Positions 1 to 10,007 are shown, counted from the stretch's first letter. The stretch is DNA of 37,526 bases from Sphingomonas endophytica (GCF_001476895.1 NZ_LDTB01000038.1:1-37526); one strand, 5' to 3'. A program made the numbers and translations. Notes: a model not told the origin generated them from the letters alone.

Positions 1-83
1 GTATCGGCCTCCCCGGGGAGGACGCTCGACTCCGCTGGCACGAGCAGCACGTCGTCGAAGGTGAGGCCGAGGCGGATGTTCAT
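1..83 (-). CDS. guaB: IMP dehydrogenase, N-terminal fragment (cut by window edge)
   Basis: The first 27 codons of a minus-strand gene that runs out of the window at base 1. Starting at the ATG at 83-81 the protein reads MNIRLGLTFDDVLLVPAESS and continues VLPGEAD. The segment LTFDDVLLVP is the classic N-terminal signature of IMP dehydrogenase, the enzyme that oxidises IMP to XMP in guanine nucleotide synthesis. Neither the catalytic loop nor the CBS domains are in the window. It lies downstream of pckA on the same strand, but 210 bases and a palindromic repeat separate them, so it probably has its own promoter. No strong Shine-Dalgarno sequence is visible. Confidence 0.85.
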   Translation of the reverse strand, partial: MNIRLGLTFDDVLLVPAESSVLPGEAD

Positions 84-183
84 GGAACGCCGAATCCTGT
101 GGGGTGAGGAAGTGGCGCGCCATGTAACCGCAACCGGGGCGAAGGGCTAGTACCCTGCCATTGCCGTTGCCCCAAGATGTGCC

Positions 184-276
184 GTCACCCCGGCGCCGAC
201 CGGGGTCCGCCGGTCCTCACGCGCCTGCGACACAGGCGTATGCGGAACCATGGACCCCGGCCTGCGCCGGGGTGAC
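184..276. repeat. Pair of inverted REP-like palindromes (family A)
   Basis: Two 25-base units face each other at 184-208 (GTCACCCCGGCGCCGACCGG...) and 252-276 (GGACCCCGGCCTGCGCCGGG...). Each unit is itself nearly palindromic, and together they could form a larger hairpin across a 43-base spacer. Related single units occur at 9431-9457 and 19070-19096. The pair lies between pckA and guaB and may act as a transcription end or mRNA-stabilising structure; that role is inferred. Confidence 0.8.
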
Positions 277-293
277 GGGTATGGTGTCGCGGG

Positions 294-1904
<1,611 letters not shown>

Positions 1905-2072
1905 CGGTTCATCCTCCAATGCTGCGCCGCTCGAGGGCGCTGTCGATGGCGTCGAAATACGCCGTCCCGCGCCGCGCGTCAAACATGTTAAACACGCTGG
2001 TGGGTCGATCGGCCCATTGAGCGCCGCGATGCTTTGCACTACCCCGGGCGCGACGATGACCGGGATGACGCC
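1905..2072. promoter_or_regulatory. Divergent pckA / chvI intergenic region
   Basis: This 168-base gap must hold the promoters of pckA (leftward) and the chvI chain (rightward). Its only A+T-rich patch is around 1978-1994 and contains the palindrome AACATGTT at 1982-1989. That patch is the best candidate for a promoter core or regulator site. No convincing -35/-10 pair or known operator could be assigned by eye. Confidence 0.3.
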
Positions 2073-2777
2073 ATGACCGCCACGATCGCGCTGGTCGACG
2101 ATGATCGCAACATCCTGACCTCGGTCTCGATCGCGCTCCAGTCCGAGGGTTTCATGACCCGCATGTATTCGGACGGCGAGGCGGCGTTGAAAGCCTTGAC
2201 CGACAACCCGCCCGACCTGGCGATCTTCGACATCAAGATGCCGAAGATGGACGGGCTGGAACTGCTGCGCCGGCTGCGCGAGAAGAGCCGGGTGCCGGTG
2301 ATCTTCCTGACCAGCAAGGACGACGAGCTGGACGAGGCGCTGGGCCTGGCGATGGGGGCGGACGATTATATCGCCAAGCCGTTCAGCCAGCGGCTGCTGA
2401 TCGCCCGCATCCGCGCGATCCTGCGCCGCACCGAACCGGCGGCCACCGGCGAGACGGGCGCAAACGAGGCGCAGGTGCCGCTGGAGCGCGGGCGGCTGGT
2501 GATGGACCCGGCGCGCCACCGCGTGACCTGGGACGGCAGGCCGGTGACGCTGACCGTCACCGAATTCCTGATCCTGGAGACGCTGGCGCAGCGCCCCGGC
2601 ATCGTGAAGACGCGCAACCAGTTGATGGATGCGGCCTATCAGGACGACATCTACGTCGACGACCGCACCATCGACAGCCACATCAAGCGCGTGCGCCGCA
2701 AATTCCGCGAGGCGGACCCCACGTTCGACTCGATCGAGACATTGTATGGCGCCGGCTACCGCTTTTCGGAGGAGTGA
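2073..2777 (+). CDS. chvI: Two-component response regulator, ChvI type
   Basis: OmpR-family transcription factor paired with the sensor kinase ChvG, which responds to envelope or acid stress in other alphaproteobacteria. The 234-residue protein has a receiver domain at about residues 3-120 with the acidic pair in VDDDRN, phospho-acceptor Asp53 in [10 protein letters not shown], and the conserved lysine in IAKPF. A C-terminal winged-helix domain (about 140-234) ends in [10 protein letters not shown] and the [10 protein letters not shown] signature. The ATG at 2073 is chosen because [11 protein letters not shown] is the normal receiver N terminus; an in-frame ATG at 2034 would add 13 unlikely residues. 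The 3' end overlaps the chosen start of chvG. Confidence 0.93.
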   Translation: MTATIALVDDDRNILTSVSIALQSEGFMTRMYSDGEAALKALTDNPPDLAIFDIKMPKMDGLELLRRLREKSRVPVIFLTSKDDELDEALGLAMGADDYIAKPFSQRLLIARIRAILRRTEPAATGETGANEAQVPLERGRLVMDPARHRVTWDGRPVTLTVTEFLILETLAQRPGIVKTRNQLMDAAYQDDIYVDDRTIDSHIKRVRRKFREADPTFDSIETLYGAGYRFSEE

Positions 2778-4326
2778 CGCCGCCGAACAGGCGCGCGCAT
2801 GGTCGGGGCGGGTATCGCTCACCCCGCGCATCCTGGCGGTCAACGTGCTGGCGCTGCTGTTGCTGGCGGGCGGCTTCTTCTATCTCGAATCGTTCCGCAG
2901 CCGCATCCTCGACCAGAAATCGAACGAGGCGCGGCGCGAGGCGCAGTTGATGGCCGCCGCGCTGGCCCCCGCCCCGCCCGCGTCGCGCGACGCGGTGCTG
3001 GCGCGGCTGGCGACGCAGACCGGCACGCGGTTGCGGCTGTACGACCGTGCCGGCACGCTGCTGGCCGACAGCCGCGCGCTGGGGGTGCGCAACTTCCAGC
3101 TCGACGATCCCGACAAGGATCCGCTCGCCAAGCGCAGCGCGCGCTGGCTGGACGCCGCGATCGACCGGATCGTGCGCGCGCCGCTGGCGCCCGGCTATCG
3201 CGAGCGCGCCGACGGGCGACGCTGGCCCGACGTGCAGGCGGTGCTGAACGGTCGCGCGAGCGCGGCGACGCTGTGGCGCGCGCCGGACCGCACGCCGGTG
3301 ATCAGCGCCGCCGCGCCGCTGCCGGGGGATCTGGCGCTGCTGTCGACCGTCAACGCGCGCGACGTGACCGAGCGCGTGCGGCTGGAACGGTTCCGGCTGA
3401 GCGTCGTCCTGCTGGTCGCGTCGTCGATCTCGATCGGCCTGTCGCTGTATCTGGCGCGGACGATCGTCAACCCGCTGCGGTTGCTGGCGCGGGCGGCGGT
3501 GCGGGTACGGCTGGGGCGCGCGCGCGAGGTGATCGTGCCGCGCCTGCCCGAGCGGCGCGACGAGATCGGGATGCTGGCGCGCGCGCTGTCCGACATGACG
3601 CTGGCGCTGCGCGCGCGGATCGATGCGACCGAGGCGTTCGCGGCCGACGTGACGCATGAGCTGAAGAACCCGCTCGCCTCGCTCCGCTCCGCCACCGATG
3701 CGCTGGGACGGGTCAGCGACGAGGAACTGCGCGCCAGGCTGCTGGCGATCGTCAACGACGACGTGCACCGGCTCGACCGGCTGATCAGCGACATTTCCGA
3801 TGCCTCGCGGCTCGACGCGCAGCTCAGTCGCGCCACCTTCGATCCCGTCGATGTCGGCGGGATGCTGGCGGCGATGGTCGCGCAGCGCGCCGAGCGGGGG
3901 CTGCCGCGCGGGGTACGGCTGCGGTTCGCCCCGCCGCCGGACGGCGAACTGGTGGTCGCCGGCGAAGGCGCGCGGCTGGAACGCGTGTTCGCGAACCTGA
4001 TCGACAATGCGATCTCCTTCTCGCCCGACGAGGCGACGGTCACGATCGCGGCGCGGCGCGACCGGTCGATGCTGGAAGTCAGGGTCGAAGACGAAGGGCC
4101 CGGCGTGCCCGAGGAAGCGCGCGAGGCGATCTTCCGCCGGTTCCATTCGGTGCGCCCGGCGCAGGAGACGTTCGGGCAGCATTCCGGGCTGGGCCTGGCG
4201 ATCGCGCGCACGATCGTAGAGGCGCATCAGGGCGAGATCGGCGTCGAGGCGCGCGAGGACCGGCTCGGCGGCGCGCGGTTCGTCGTGCGGCTGCCGCTGA
4301 CCGCGCGGGCGGCCGCCGGCGAATGA
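2746..4326 (+). CDS. chvG: Sensor histidine kinase, ChvG type
   Basis: Inner-membrane sensor kinase, predicted partner of ChvI. From the ATG at 2746 the protein has 526 residues: a short basic N terminus, a first membrane segment (about 30-46) reaching [14 protein letters not shown], a periplasmic domain, a second membrane segment near residues 220-240 ([19 protein letters not shown]), a HAMP region, the phospho-acceptor His304 in [12 protein letters not shown], and an ATPase domain with N, G1 (DEGPGVP) and G2 (GLGLAIA) boxes. No good start exists after the chvI stop codon in this frame, so the ATG at 2746, inside the end of chvI, is the best choice and makes a 32-base overlap. The stop overlaps the hprK start as ATGA. 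Confidence 0.9.
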   Translation: MAPATAFRRSDAAEQARAWSGRVSLTPRILAVNVLALLLLAGGFFYLESFRSRILDQKSNEARREAQLMAAALAPAPPASRDAVLARLATQTGTRLRLYDRAGTLLADSRALGVRNFQLDDPDKDPLAKRSARWLDAAIDRIVRAPLAPGYRERADGRRWPDVQAVLNGRASAATLWRAPDRTPVISAAAPLPGDLALLSTVNARDVTERVRLERFRLSVVLLVASSISIGLSLYLARTIVNPLRLLARAAVRVRLGRAREVIVPRLPERRDEIGMLARALSDMTLALRARIDATEAFAADVTHELKNPLASLRSATDALGRVSDEELRARLLAIVNDDVHRLDRLISDISDASRLDAQLSRATFDPVDVGGMLAAMVAQRAERGLPRGVRLRFAPPPDGELVVAGEGARLERVFANLIDNAISFSPDEATVTIAARRDRSMLEVRVEDEGPGVPEEAREAIFRRFHSVRPAQETFGQHSGLGLAIARTIVEAHQGEIGVEAREDRLGGARFVVRLPLTARAAAGE

Positions 4327-4781
4327 GCGACACCGCCACCATCCATGCCACCTGCGTCGCGATCGGCGGGCGCGCGGTGCTGCTGACCGGACCGTCGGGC
4401 GCGGGAAAGTCCGACCTGGCGATGCGGCTGATCGATCGCGGCGCCGTTCTGGTCTCCGATGACTATACGGTCCTGTCGCACGGCCATGGCGTGCTGATCG
4501 CCGCCGCCCCCGCCACGATCGCCGGGCGGATGGAGGTGCGCGGATTGGGCATCGTCGCGCGCCCGTCGCAGACCGCGGTGCCGGTCGCGATGGCGGTCGT
4601 GCTGGCCAGCGAGGACGAGCGAATGCCCGAGCCGCGCACGATCGCGATCCACGGCGTCACCCTGCGCCAGGTGGTGATCGATCCGCGCTGGCCCTCCGCA
4701 CCGATCAAGGTGGAATGGGCGCTGGCGCAACAGGAAGAGGCGGGCCAAGGGGAAACCGGGCGGGAGAAGGCTGGGCGATGA
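4323..4781 (+). CDS. hprK: HPr kinase/phosphorylase, short alphaproteobacterial form
   Basis: Predicted to phosphorylate and dephosphorylate the regulatory serine of HPr, encoded three genes downstream. At 152 residues it consists only of the catalytic domain; the N-terminal domain of the roughly 310-residue Firmicutes enzyme is absent, as is usual in alphaproteobacteria. The P-loop GPSGAGKSD carries Lys29, LVSDDYTVL follows, and VRGLGIVAR matches the HprK signature region. It starts with an ATGA overlap on chvG and ends with an ATGA overlap on rapZ, so translation is probably coupled along the chain. Confidence 0.92.
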   Translation: MSDTATIHATCVAIGGRAVLLTGPSGAGKSDLAMRLIDRGAVLVSDDYTVLSHGHGVLIAAAPATIAGRMEVRGLGIVARPSQTAVPVAMAVVLASEDERMPEPRTIAIHGVTLRQVVIDPRWPSAPIKVEWALAQQEEAGQGETGREKAGR

Positions 4782-5674
4782 ACGAGGTGCTGCTGGTCAC
4801 CGGCATGGCGGGCGCGGGCGTGTCCACGGTGCTGAAGACGCTGGAGGACATGGGGTGGGAGACGGTGGACAATGTGCCGCTGTCGCTGCTGCCGCGAGTC
4901 GTCGCCCCGCCCGCCGACCCGACCGAGACGCCGCGCCCGATCGCGATCGGGTTCGGCACGCGGACCCGGAATTTCGATGCCGACACCGCGCTGCGCCGCT
5001 TCGAGGAATTGCGCCAGCGCGGCGACAATGTCGGGCTGCTGTTCCTCGATTGCGCGGGCGGGGAACTGGCGCGGCGCTTCGCGGAGACGCGGCGGCGCCA
5101 CCCGCTGGCGGCCGACCGGCCGGTGGTGGAGGGTATCCAGCTCGAACGCCGGCTGCTCGCCCCGCTGCGCGAGCAGGCCAACCGCCTGATCGACACCACC
5201 GCCGACAAGGCCAATGGGCTAGCGAAACAGGTGCGGGAGATGTTCGCGCGCGACGCGGTGGTCGGCCTGACGCTGACGATCGAATCGTTCGGCTTCGCGC
5301 GCGGCATCCCGGCCGGGGTGGACATGGTGTTCGACGTCCGGTTCCTGCGGAATCCGCACTGGGATCCCGCGCTCCGTCCCTTTACGGGACGCGACCCGGC
5401 GGTGGCGGCCTATATCGCCGCCGACCCCGCCTATGCGGAGGCGATCGGACGGATCGAGGAACTGCTGCTGTTGCTGATGCCGCGGTACAGGGCTGAGGGG
5501 AAACCCTATGTTACCGTGGCGTTCGGCTGTACCGGCGGGAAGCATCGATCGGTCCATGTCGCCGAGCGCGTGGGCAAACGGTTGCGCGAGGCGGGATTTT
5601 GTCCCACCATTGTGCATCGCGACCTTGCGGCGGCCCCGCAGGATGCGCTCGAAGGACGCCCAACGGGTCAATGA
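4778..5674 (+). CDS. rapZ: RapZ (YvcJ) family nucleotide-binding protein with altered P-loop
   Basis: In Escherichia coli RapZ is an RNA-binding adaptor that controls glucosamine-6-phosphate synthase through small RNAs; in alphaproteobacteria the target is not known. The 298-residue protein has the family layout: an N-terminal P-loop domain, the central ETRRRHPL motif with an IQLERRLL helix, and a conserved C-terminal domain with FGCTGGKHRSVHVAERV. The P-loop reads GMAGAGVST: residue 15, normally the Walker A lysine, is valine (codon GTG at 4820-4822). The rest of the protein looks intact, so this is not a frameshift. The start ATG overlaps the hprK stop and the stop overlaps the next start. 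Confidence 0.93.
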   Translation: MNEVLLVTGMAGAGVSTVLKTLEDMGWETVDNVPLSLLPRVVAPPADPTETPRPIAIGFGTRTRNFDADTALRRFEELRQRGDNVGLLFLDCAGGELARRFAETRRRHPLAADRPVVEGIQLERRLLAPLREQANRLIDTTADKANGLAKQVREMFARDAVVGLTLTIESFGFARGIPAGVDMVFDVRFLRNPHWDPALRPFTGRDPAVAAYIAADPAYAEAIGRIEELLLLLMPRYRAEGKPYVTVAFGCTGGKHRSVHVAERVGKRLREAGFCPTIVHRDLAAAPQDALEGRPTGQ

Positions 5675-6111
5675 ACGGATTGTCGAAACCAATGTCGGGT
5701 CCAGTGATCGGTTTGGTGCTCGTCACGCACGGGCGTCTTGCCGACGAATTCGTGGTGGCGATGGAGCATGTCGTCGGGCCGCAGCGGCAGGTGCGCACGG
5801 TCGCCATCGGCCCGGAGGACGATATGGAGGCGCGTCGTGCCGATATCGCCGCCGCGATCGGCGAGGTCGATGAGGGACGCGGGGTGATCGTGCTGACCGA
5901 CCTGTTCGGCGGAACGCCCTCCAACCTCGCGATTTCATTGATGGAGCGCGGCCGGATCGAGGTGATCGCCGGCATCAACCTGCCGATGCTGATCCGGCTG
6001 GAATCGGCCCGCAAGGCGATGACGGTGGTGGCGGCGGTCGCCGCCGCGCGCGAGGCCGGGCGGAAATATATCTCGGTCGCCTCCGAGGTGCTGGGCGAGG
6101 CGGCGGCGTGA
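5671..6111 (+). CDS. manX: PTS EIIA component, mannose family (regulatory)
   Basis: Receives phosphate from HPr on a histidine. The 146-residue protein is a single EIIA-Man domain with the active-site histidine (His20 from this start) in LVTHGRLADEF and the conserved TDLFGGTPSN segment. No EIIB, EIIC or EIID gene is nearby, so a regulatory rather than sugar-transport role is inferred, as proposed for similar alphaproteobacterial systems. The ATG at 5671 overlaps the rapZ stop in an ATGA; a second in-frame ATG at 5692 (MSGPVIGLV) would give a more typical length and cannot be excluded. The stop overlaps the GTG of ptsH. Confidence 0.9.
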   Translation: MNGLSKPMSGPVIGLVLVTHGRLADEFVVAMEHVVGPQRQVRTVAIGPEDDMEARRADIAAAIGEVDEGRGVIVLTDLFGGTPSNLAISLMERGRIEVIAGINLPMLIRLESARKAMTVVAAVAAAREAGRKYISVASEVLGEAAA

Positions 6112-6377
6112 GCGTGTCGCGCACGGTCGAGGTCACCAACCGTCGCGGGCTGCACGCGCGCGCCAGCGCCAAGTTCGTGACGCTGGCTTCCGGTCAGCCG
6201 ATCGAGGTCAAGGTCGCCAAGGGCGATTCGGAAGTGGTCGGCACCTCGATCATGGGGCTGATGATGCTGGGTGCGGCCAAGGGAGACCAGATCACCATCT
6301 CCGCCGAGGGCGACGGCGCCGACGACGTGGTGGCGACGATGTGCGCGCTGGTCGAGGGGAAGTTCGGCGAGGACTGA
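6108..6377 (+). CDS. ptsH: Phosphocarrier protein HPr
   Basis: Small cytosolic phosphocarrier of the phosphotransferase system, 89 residues. It carries the phosphorylatable histidine (His16) in GLHARAS and the regulatory serine (Ser47) in GTSIMGLMML, the target of HPr kinase encoded upstream in the same chain. The GTG start at 6108 overlaps the stop of the EIIA gene (GTGA). With hprK and the EIIA gene this gives a complete small phosphorylation branch except for Enzyme I, which is not in the window. Confidence 0.95.
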   Translation: MSVSRTVEVTNRRGLHARASAKFVTLASGQPIEVKVAKGDSEVVGTSIMGLMMLGAAKGDQITISAEGDGADDVVATMCALVEGKFGED

Positions 6378-6398
6378 TCCTCCCCGACACATCCGCTT

Positions 6399-7196
6399 AT
6401 GCCCAAGGTCATCACCTCCTTCTCCAATCCGCTGGTCAAGCGCGTCCAGGCGTTGCGCGACAAGCGCCATCGCCGCGAGGAAGGCATGTTCCTCGCCGAG
6501 GGGCTGCGCATCCTGACCGAGGCGCGGGAGACGGGGCGGATCCCGCGCATCCTGTTCTTCGCCGATGCCAGCGCGAAACATCCTTTGGTCCGCGCGCTGA
6601 TCGACGCGGTCGAGGCCGATTATGGCGAGGCGATCGAGACGACGCCCGACATCCTCTCGAAACTGTCGGGCAAGGACAATCCGCAGGCGGTGGTCGGCGT
6701 GTTCGACACGTTCGAGACGCTGCTGGAGGATCTGGACCGCAGCGCCGCACCGATCTGGCTGGTGGCGGAGCGGCTGCGCGATCCCGGCAATCTGGGTACG
6801 ATCCTGCGCACCGGCGACGCGGTGGGCGCGGGTGCGCTGATCCTGATCGACGAATGCGTCGATCCCTTTTCGGTCGAAGCGGTGCGCGCGAGCATGGGGG
6901 CGCTGTTCACGGTGCCGATCGTGCGCGTGATCTGGCCGGAGTTCCTGACCTGGTTGCGGCAGGGGCCGGGGCAGCTGGTCGGCCTGAGCCTGCAGACCGA
7001 GAACGGCTATCGCGACGCACCCTATGCCGCGCCGACCTTCCTGCTGACGGGAAACGAGGCGCAGGGGTTGCCCGAGGACTATGAGGCCGAGTGCGACCTG
7101 CTGGTCAAGATGCCGATGCTCGGCAAGGCCGACAGCCTGAACGCCGCGGTGGCGACGGCGGTGATGGCCTATGAGGTGCTGGCGCGGCATCGATAA
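6399..7196 (+). CDS. TrmH/SpoU family RNA 2'-O-ribose methyltransferase
   Basis: A 265-residue SPOUT-class RNA methyltransferase. The N-terminal part (about 5-80) resembles the SpoU substrate-binding domain (ITSFSNPLVKRVQALRDKRH). The catalytic domain has the three SpoU motifs: RDPGNLGTILRTGDAVG (motif 1 with the conserved Asn and Arg), LTGNEAQGLP (motif 2), and KMPMLGKADSLNAAVATAV (motif 3, altered from the usual IPM-G-SLN-V-A form). The substrate, likely an rRNA ribose, cannot be assigned. It follows ptsH after 21 bases and could be the last gene of that transcript. It converges on the ATPase gene with only 9 bases between the stop codons. Confidence 0.9.
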   Translation: MPKVITSFSNPLVKRVQALRDKRHRREEGMFLAEGLRILTEARETGRIPRILFFADASAKHPLVRALIDAVEADYGEAIETTPDILSKLSGKDNPQAVVGVFDTFETLLEDLDRSAAPIWLVAERLRDPGNLGTILRTGDAVGAGALILIDECVDPFSVEAVRASMGALFTVPIVRVIWPEFLTWLRQGPGQLVGLSLQTENGYRDAPYAAPTFLLTGNEAQGLPEDYEAECDLLVKMPMLGKADSLNAAVATAVMAYEVLARHR

Positions 7197-7205
7197 GCGC
7201 GGACG

Positions 7206-7970
7206 TCAGTCGTCCGACATCGCCTCCACCACGCCGTGCGGATCAAGGACGAATTCTCGATAGAGCCGGTAATGGTCGGTATCCTCCAGCGCGATCGGAT
7301 CGATGCCGGCGCGCGTTACCGACAGCAGCCGAGCCTCGGGCGTCGCCATCAGGATCGGCGAGTGGGTGGCGACGATCACCTGCGCTTTTCCTTCCGCCGC
7401 GATCGTCCGCAACAGGTTCACGAACTCGAACTGCCGCCGTGGCGACAGAGCCGATTCCGGCTCGTCGAACAGAAAGATGCCCGGTCGCGCGCATCGCTCC
7501 GCAAAGAAGCGGAGAAACCCTTCGCCATGCGAATGGGACAGGAAATCGGGCGGAAGCGCCGAGACCTCCAGCGCGGCCTGATCCAGATAGCGGGAGACGC
7601 TGAAGAAACTCTCGGCGCGAAAGAACCAGCCTTGCCCGACCTTCGGCAACCAACTGGCGCGCAGTATATCCTGCAGGCGATCGCCATTCCATTCGATGGC
7701 CGTGCTATGATCGAGCGGACGATAACCCGGACCACCGCCCGCCTCATCGAAGCCCGCGATGGCGGCGATCCCCTCCAGCAACGTCGATTTTCCCACGCCA
7801 TTCTCGCCGACCATGATGGTGATCGAACGGTCGAAGTGCAGCACGAAATCGTCGTCGCGCAGCAGCGGCAGGTTGTACGGGTAACGTGTGCGATCGATCG
7901 GCACGTCGTCACGCAGCCGCACCTGCTTCAGATAGGGTGGCGGCAGTTTCGTCTGAAACCCGCGCGCCAT
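7206..7970 (-). CDS. Stand-alone AAA ATPase (ABC/SMC-like, COG3910 type)
   Basis: A 254-residue soluble ATPase with an ABC-like fold and no membrane segment. Walker A is GENGVGKST (Lys61), a signature-like SHGEGFLRFF stretch lies near residues 147-155, Walker B is IFLFDEPESALSP (Asp169, Glu170), and the switch histidine is in VIVATHSPIL (His203). It resembles the predicted ATPases grouped in COG3910, whose role is unknown. It starts 2 bases after the rmuC stop on the same strand, so the two are probably co-transcribed; RmuC is linked to DNA rearrangement, but a joint role is only a guess. The DNA appears slightly less GC-rich than the neighbours. No TOPRIM or nuclease domain is fused. Confidence 0.85.
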   Translation of the reverse strand: MARGFQTKLPPPYLKQVRLRDDVPIDRTRYPYNLPLLRDDDFVLHFDRSITIMVGENGVGKSTLLEGIAAIAGFDEAGGGPGYRPLDHSTAIEWNGDRLQDILRASWLPKVGQGWFFRAESFFSVSRYLDQAALEVSALPPDFLSHSHGEGFLRFFAERCARPGIFLFDEPESALSPRRQFEFVNLLRTIAAEGKAQVIVATHSPILMATPEARLLSVTRAGIDPIALEDTDHYRLYREFVLDPHGVVEAMSDD

Positions 7971-7972
7971 GC

Positions 7973-9352
7973 CTATTCGGCCGCATCCTCGACCGCGACC
8001 AGCTTGGTCAGCGGGCGCGCGGCCTGTTCACCGACCGGCAACGGATCGAGCGACTTGGTGCCGGTGTCGATGTTGAGAGTCTCGAAACGACGCGCGCTGG
8101 TCAGCACCTGGCTCTCCAGACTGCCGACGAAGCTGTTGTACGCGCCCATCGCGGTATCGAGATTCTTGCCGAGCCGCGCGACATGGCCGCCCATGACGGC
8201 GAGCCGCTGATAGAGTTCCTTGCCGAGCGCGCCGATCTCCTGCGCTTCGCGCGCCAGCTTTTCCTGCCGCCAGACCGCCGAGACGGTGCGCGCGATGGCG
8301 ATCAAATTGGTCGGCGTGGCGAGCAGGACGCGGCGCTCGAAGGCGTAATCCCATAAGGTCGCGTCATGTTCGAGCGCGGCCGACAGGAAATGCTCGCCCG
8401 GCACGAACATCACGACATATTCGGGCGCGTCGTCGAACTGCGTCCAATAGGCCTTGGCGCCCAGCGCGTTGACGTGGGCGCGCATCGAGGCGGCGTGCGC
8501 GGCGAGGCCGAGTTGGCGCTCGGCCTCGTCGACCGCGCCGAACGCGTCCTGATAGGCGTTGAGCGATACCTTGGCGTCGACGATCAGCGACTTGCCGCCG
8601 GGAACGCGGACGATCGCGTCGGGGCGTAGCCGCGCGCCTTCCTCGCCCGCGACACTGACCTCCATGCGGAAGTCGGTGTGTTCGGCCAGCCCGCAGGATT
8701 CAAGCACGTTGCGGAGTTGCTGCTCGCCCCAGCGGCCGCGCGCCTTGGGGGCGTTGCGGAGCGCATTGACCAGCTTGGCGGCCTCGCCCGAGACGCGCTC
8801 CTGCCCGGCGCGCATCGCCTCGATCTGGCCGTGCAACTGCCCGAAGGCGTCGCGGCGCTCGGCCTCGATCTTCGCGACGCCTTCCTCATAGCGTTGCAGG
8901 CGGTCGTTGACCGGCTGGAGCAACGCGCGGAGCCCCTGCCCCGATTGTTCCTCGGCCTGACGGAAGCGCGCCTCGGCGCGTTCGAGGAACGACTTCTGCG
9001 CCTCGCCGAGTGCGTTCTGCGCGACCTCGCGGAAGCGCAGGCTCATTTCGTCGGCGGCGGCGCGAAGGTCGGCGATCCGCTGCTCGGCGGCGCGACCCTC
9101 CGCCTGAAGGCGGGAGACGTCGAGGCGCGCGGCCTCGCGCTCATCGCGCGCCTCCGCCAGTTCGGTGCGGAGCGTATCGGCGGCGCGCGCGCGTTCCTCG
9201 GCAGCGGCGAGGTCGGTGATCGCGCGCTTGAACTGCTCGACCTGTTCGTCGCGTTCGCGGCGATAGGTGGCGGCCTCGCGCTTGCCGGCGAGCCAGCCGA
9301 GCAACGCGCCCAATGCGAGAGCGAGGAGCGCGACGAGAAGATATTCGATCAT
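7973..9352 (-). CDS. rmuC: DNA recombination protein RmuC
   Basis: RmuC proteins limit DNA inversion and rearrangement and are related to restriction-endonuclease folds. The 459-residue protein has one N-terminal membrane anchor (about residues 2-22, EYLLVALLALALGALLGWLAG), a long charged coiled coil (about 25-190), and the conserved core with NALRNAPKARGRWGEQQLRNVLE, RPDAIVRVPGGKSLIVDAKVSL and YVVMFVPGEHFLSAAL. The ATG at 9352-9350 is preferred over an upstream in-frame TTG at 9388 because it places the membrane anchor at the N terminus. The ATPase gene follows 2 bases downstream. Confidence 0.93.
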   Translation of the reverse strand: MIEYLLVALLALALGALLGWLAGKREAATYRRERDEQVEQFKRAITDLAAAEERARAADTLRTELAEARDEREAARLDVSRLQAEGRAAEQRIADLRAAADEMSLRFREVAQNALGEAQKSFLERAEARFRQAEEQSGQGLRALLQPVNDRLQRYEEGVAKIEAERRDAFGQLHGQIEAMRAGQERVSGEAAKLVNALRNAPKARGRWGEQQLRNVLESCGLAEHTDFRMEVSVAGEEGARLRPDAIVRVPGGKSLIVDAKVSLNAYQDAFGAVDEAERQLGLAAHAASMRAHVNALGAKAYWTQFDDAPEYVVMFVPGEHFLSAALEHDATLWDYAFERRVLLATPTNLIAIARTVSAVWRQEKLAREAQEIGALGKELYQRLAVMGGHVARLGKNLDTAMGAYNSFVGSLESQVLTSARRFETLNIDTGTKSLDPLPVGEQAARPLTKLVAVEDAAE

Positions 9353-9430
9353 TGGCGGAACATAGATCGAACGATTTGCTCGCGGCAACTGTTAATATCG
9401 GCTGCGCCCCCTTACTCCTGCCGTCGCAAC

Positions 9431-9457
9431 TGGACCCCGGCCTTCGCCGGGGTGACG
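9431..9457. repeat. REP-like palindrome (family A), single unit
   Basis: The unit reads TGGACCCCGGCCTTCGCCGG followed by GGTGACG. It forms a stem CCCCGGC / GCCGGGG around a short loop. It lies between the def stop (9477) and the rmuC start (9352), both on the minus strand, and closely matches the unit at 251-277. Confidence 0.8.
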
Positions 9458-9476
9458 GCAGTATCTTGGGCGGCCG

Positions 9477-10007
9477 TCAGCCGCGACGGAGCTTGTCGAG
9501 CTTCTTGAGCAACATGCCGCGCTTCAGGCGCGAGATGTGATCGATGAACAGCACGCCGTTCAGATGATCGATCTCGTGCTGCATGCAGGTCGACATCAGC
9601 CCGTCGAACTCGGCCTCCTGCCGCTCGCCCGCCGTGTCGAGCCACGTCACGCGGCAGCGGGTCGGGCGCGTCACCTCGGCATATTGTTCCGGGATCGACA
9701 GGCAGCCTTCGTTGTAGCTGGCGGTTTCCTCGCTGAACCAGGTGATCTCGGGATTGATGAAGGCGTGCGGATCGCGGGCGGCCTCGCGCGGTTCGCCCTC
9801 TTCCAGCTCACGCTCCTGAAGGTCGATGACGACGATCCGCTGCATGATGCCGACCTGCACCGCCGCCAGCCCGATGCCGTGCGCGTCGTACATCGTGTCG
9901 AACATGTCGGCGACGATGCCGCGCACCGCGTCATTCACTTCCGCTACCGGCACGGCGGTTTGGCGCAGGCGCGCGTCGGGGACTTCTACGATCGGGAGAA
10001 TGGCCAT
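9477..10007 (-). CDS. def: Peptide deformylase
   Basis: Removes the formyl group from the N-terminal methionine of new proteins. All three family motifs are present in the 176-residue sequence: HGIGLAAVQVG (motif 1), EGCLS with metal ligand Cys102 (motif 2), and QHEIDH with ligands His144 and His148 and catalytic Glu145 (motif 3). It follows recR on the same strand after 31 bases. The formyltransferase gene fmt, which does the opposite step, lies just beyond recR on the other strand, a common association of def and fmt. Confidence 0.97.
   Translation of the reverse strand: MAILPIVEVPDARLRQTAVPVAEVNDAVRGIVADMFDTMYDAHGIGLAAVQVGIMQRIVVIDLQERELEEGEPREAARDPHAFINPEITWFSEETASYNEGCLSIPEQYAEVTRPTRCRVTWLDTAGERQEAEFDGLMSTCMQHEIDHLNGVLFIDHISRLKRGMLLKKLDKLRRG

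Noticed and set aside
4815..4830. A frameshift as the cause of the odd RapZ P-loop
   Set aside because: The frame is unbroken and flanking residues on both sides match the family, so a single substituted codon explains it better.
5511..7190. 559-codon minus-strand frame opposite the EIIA, ptsH and methyltransferase genes
   Set aside because: It crosses three real plus-strand genes and shows no conserved motif.
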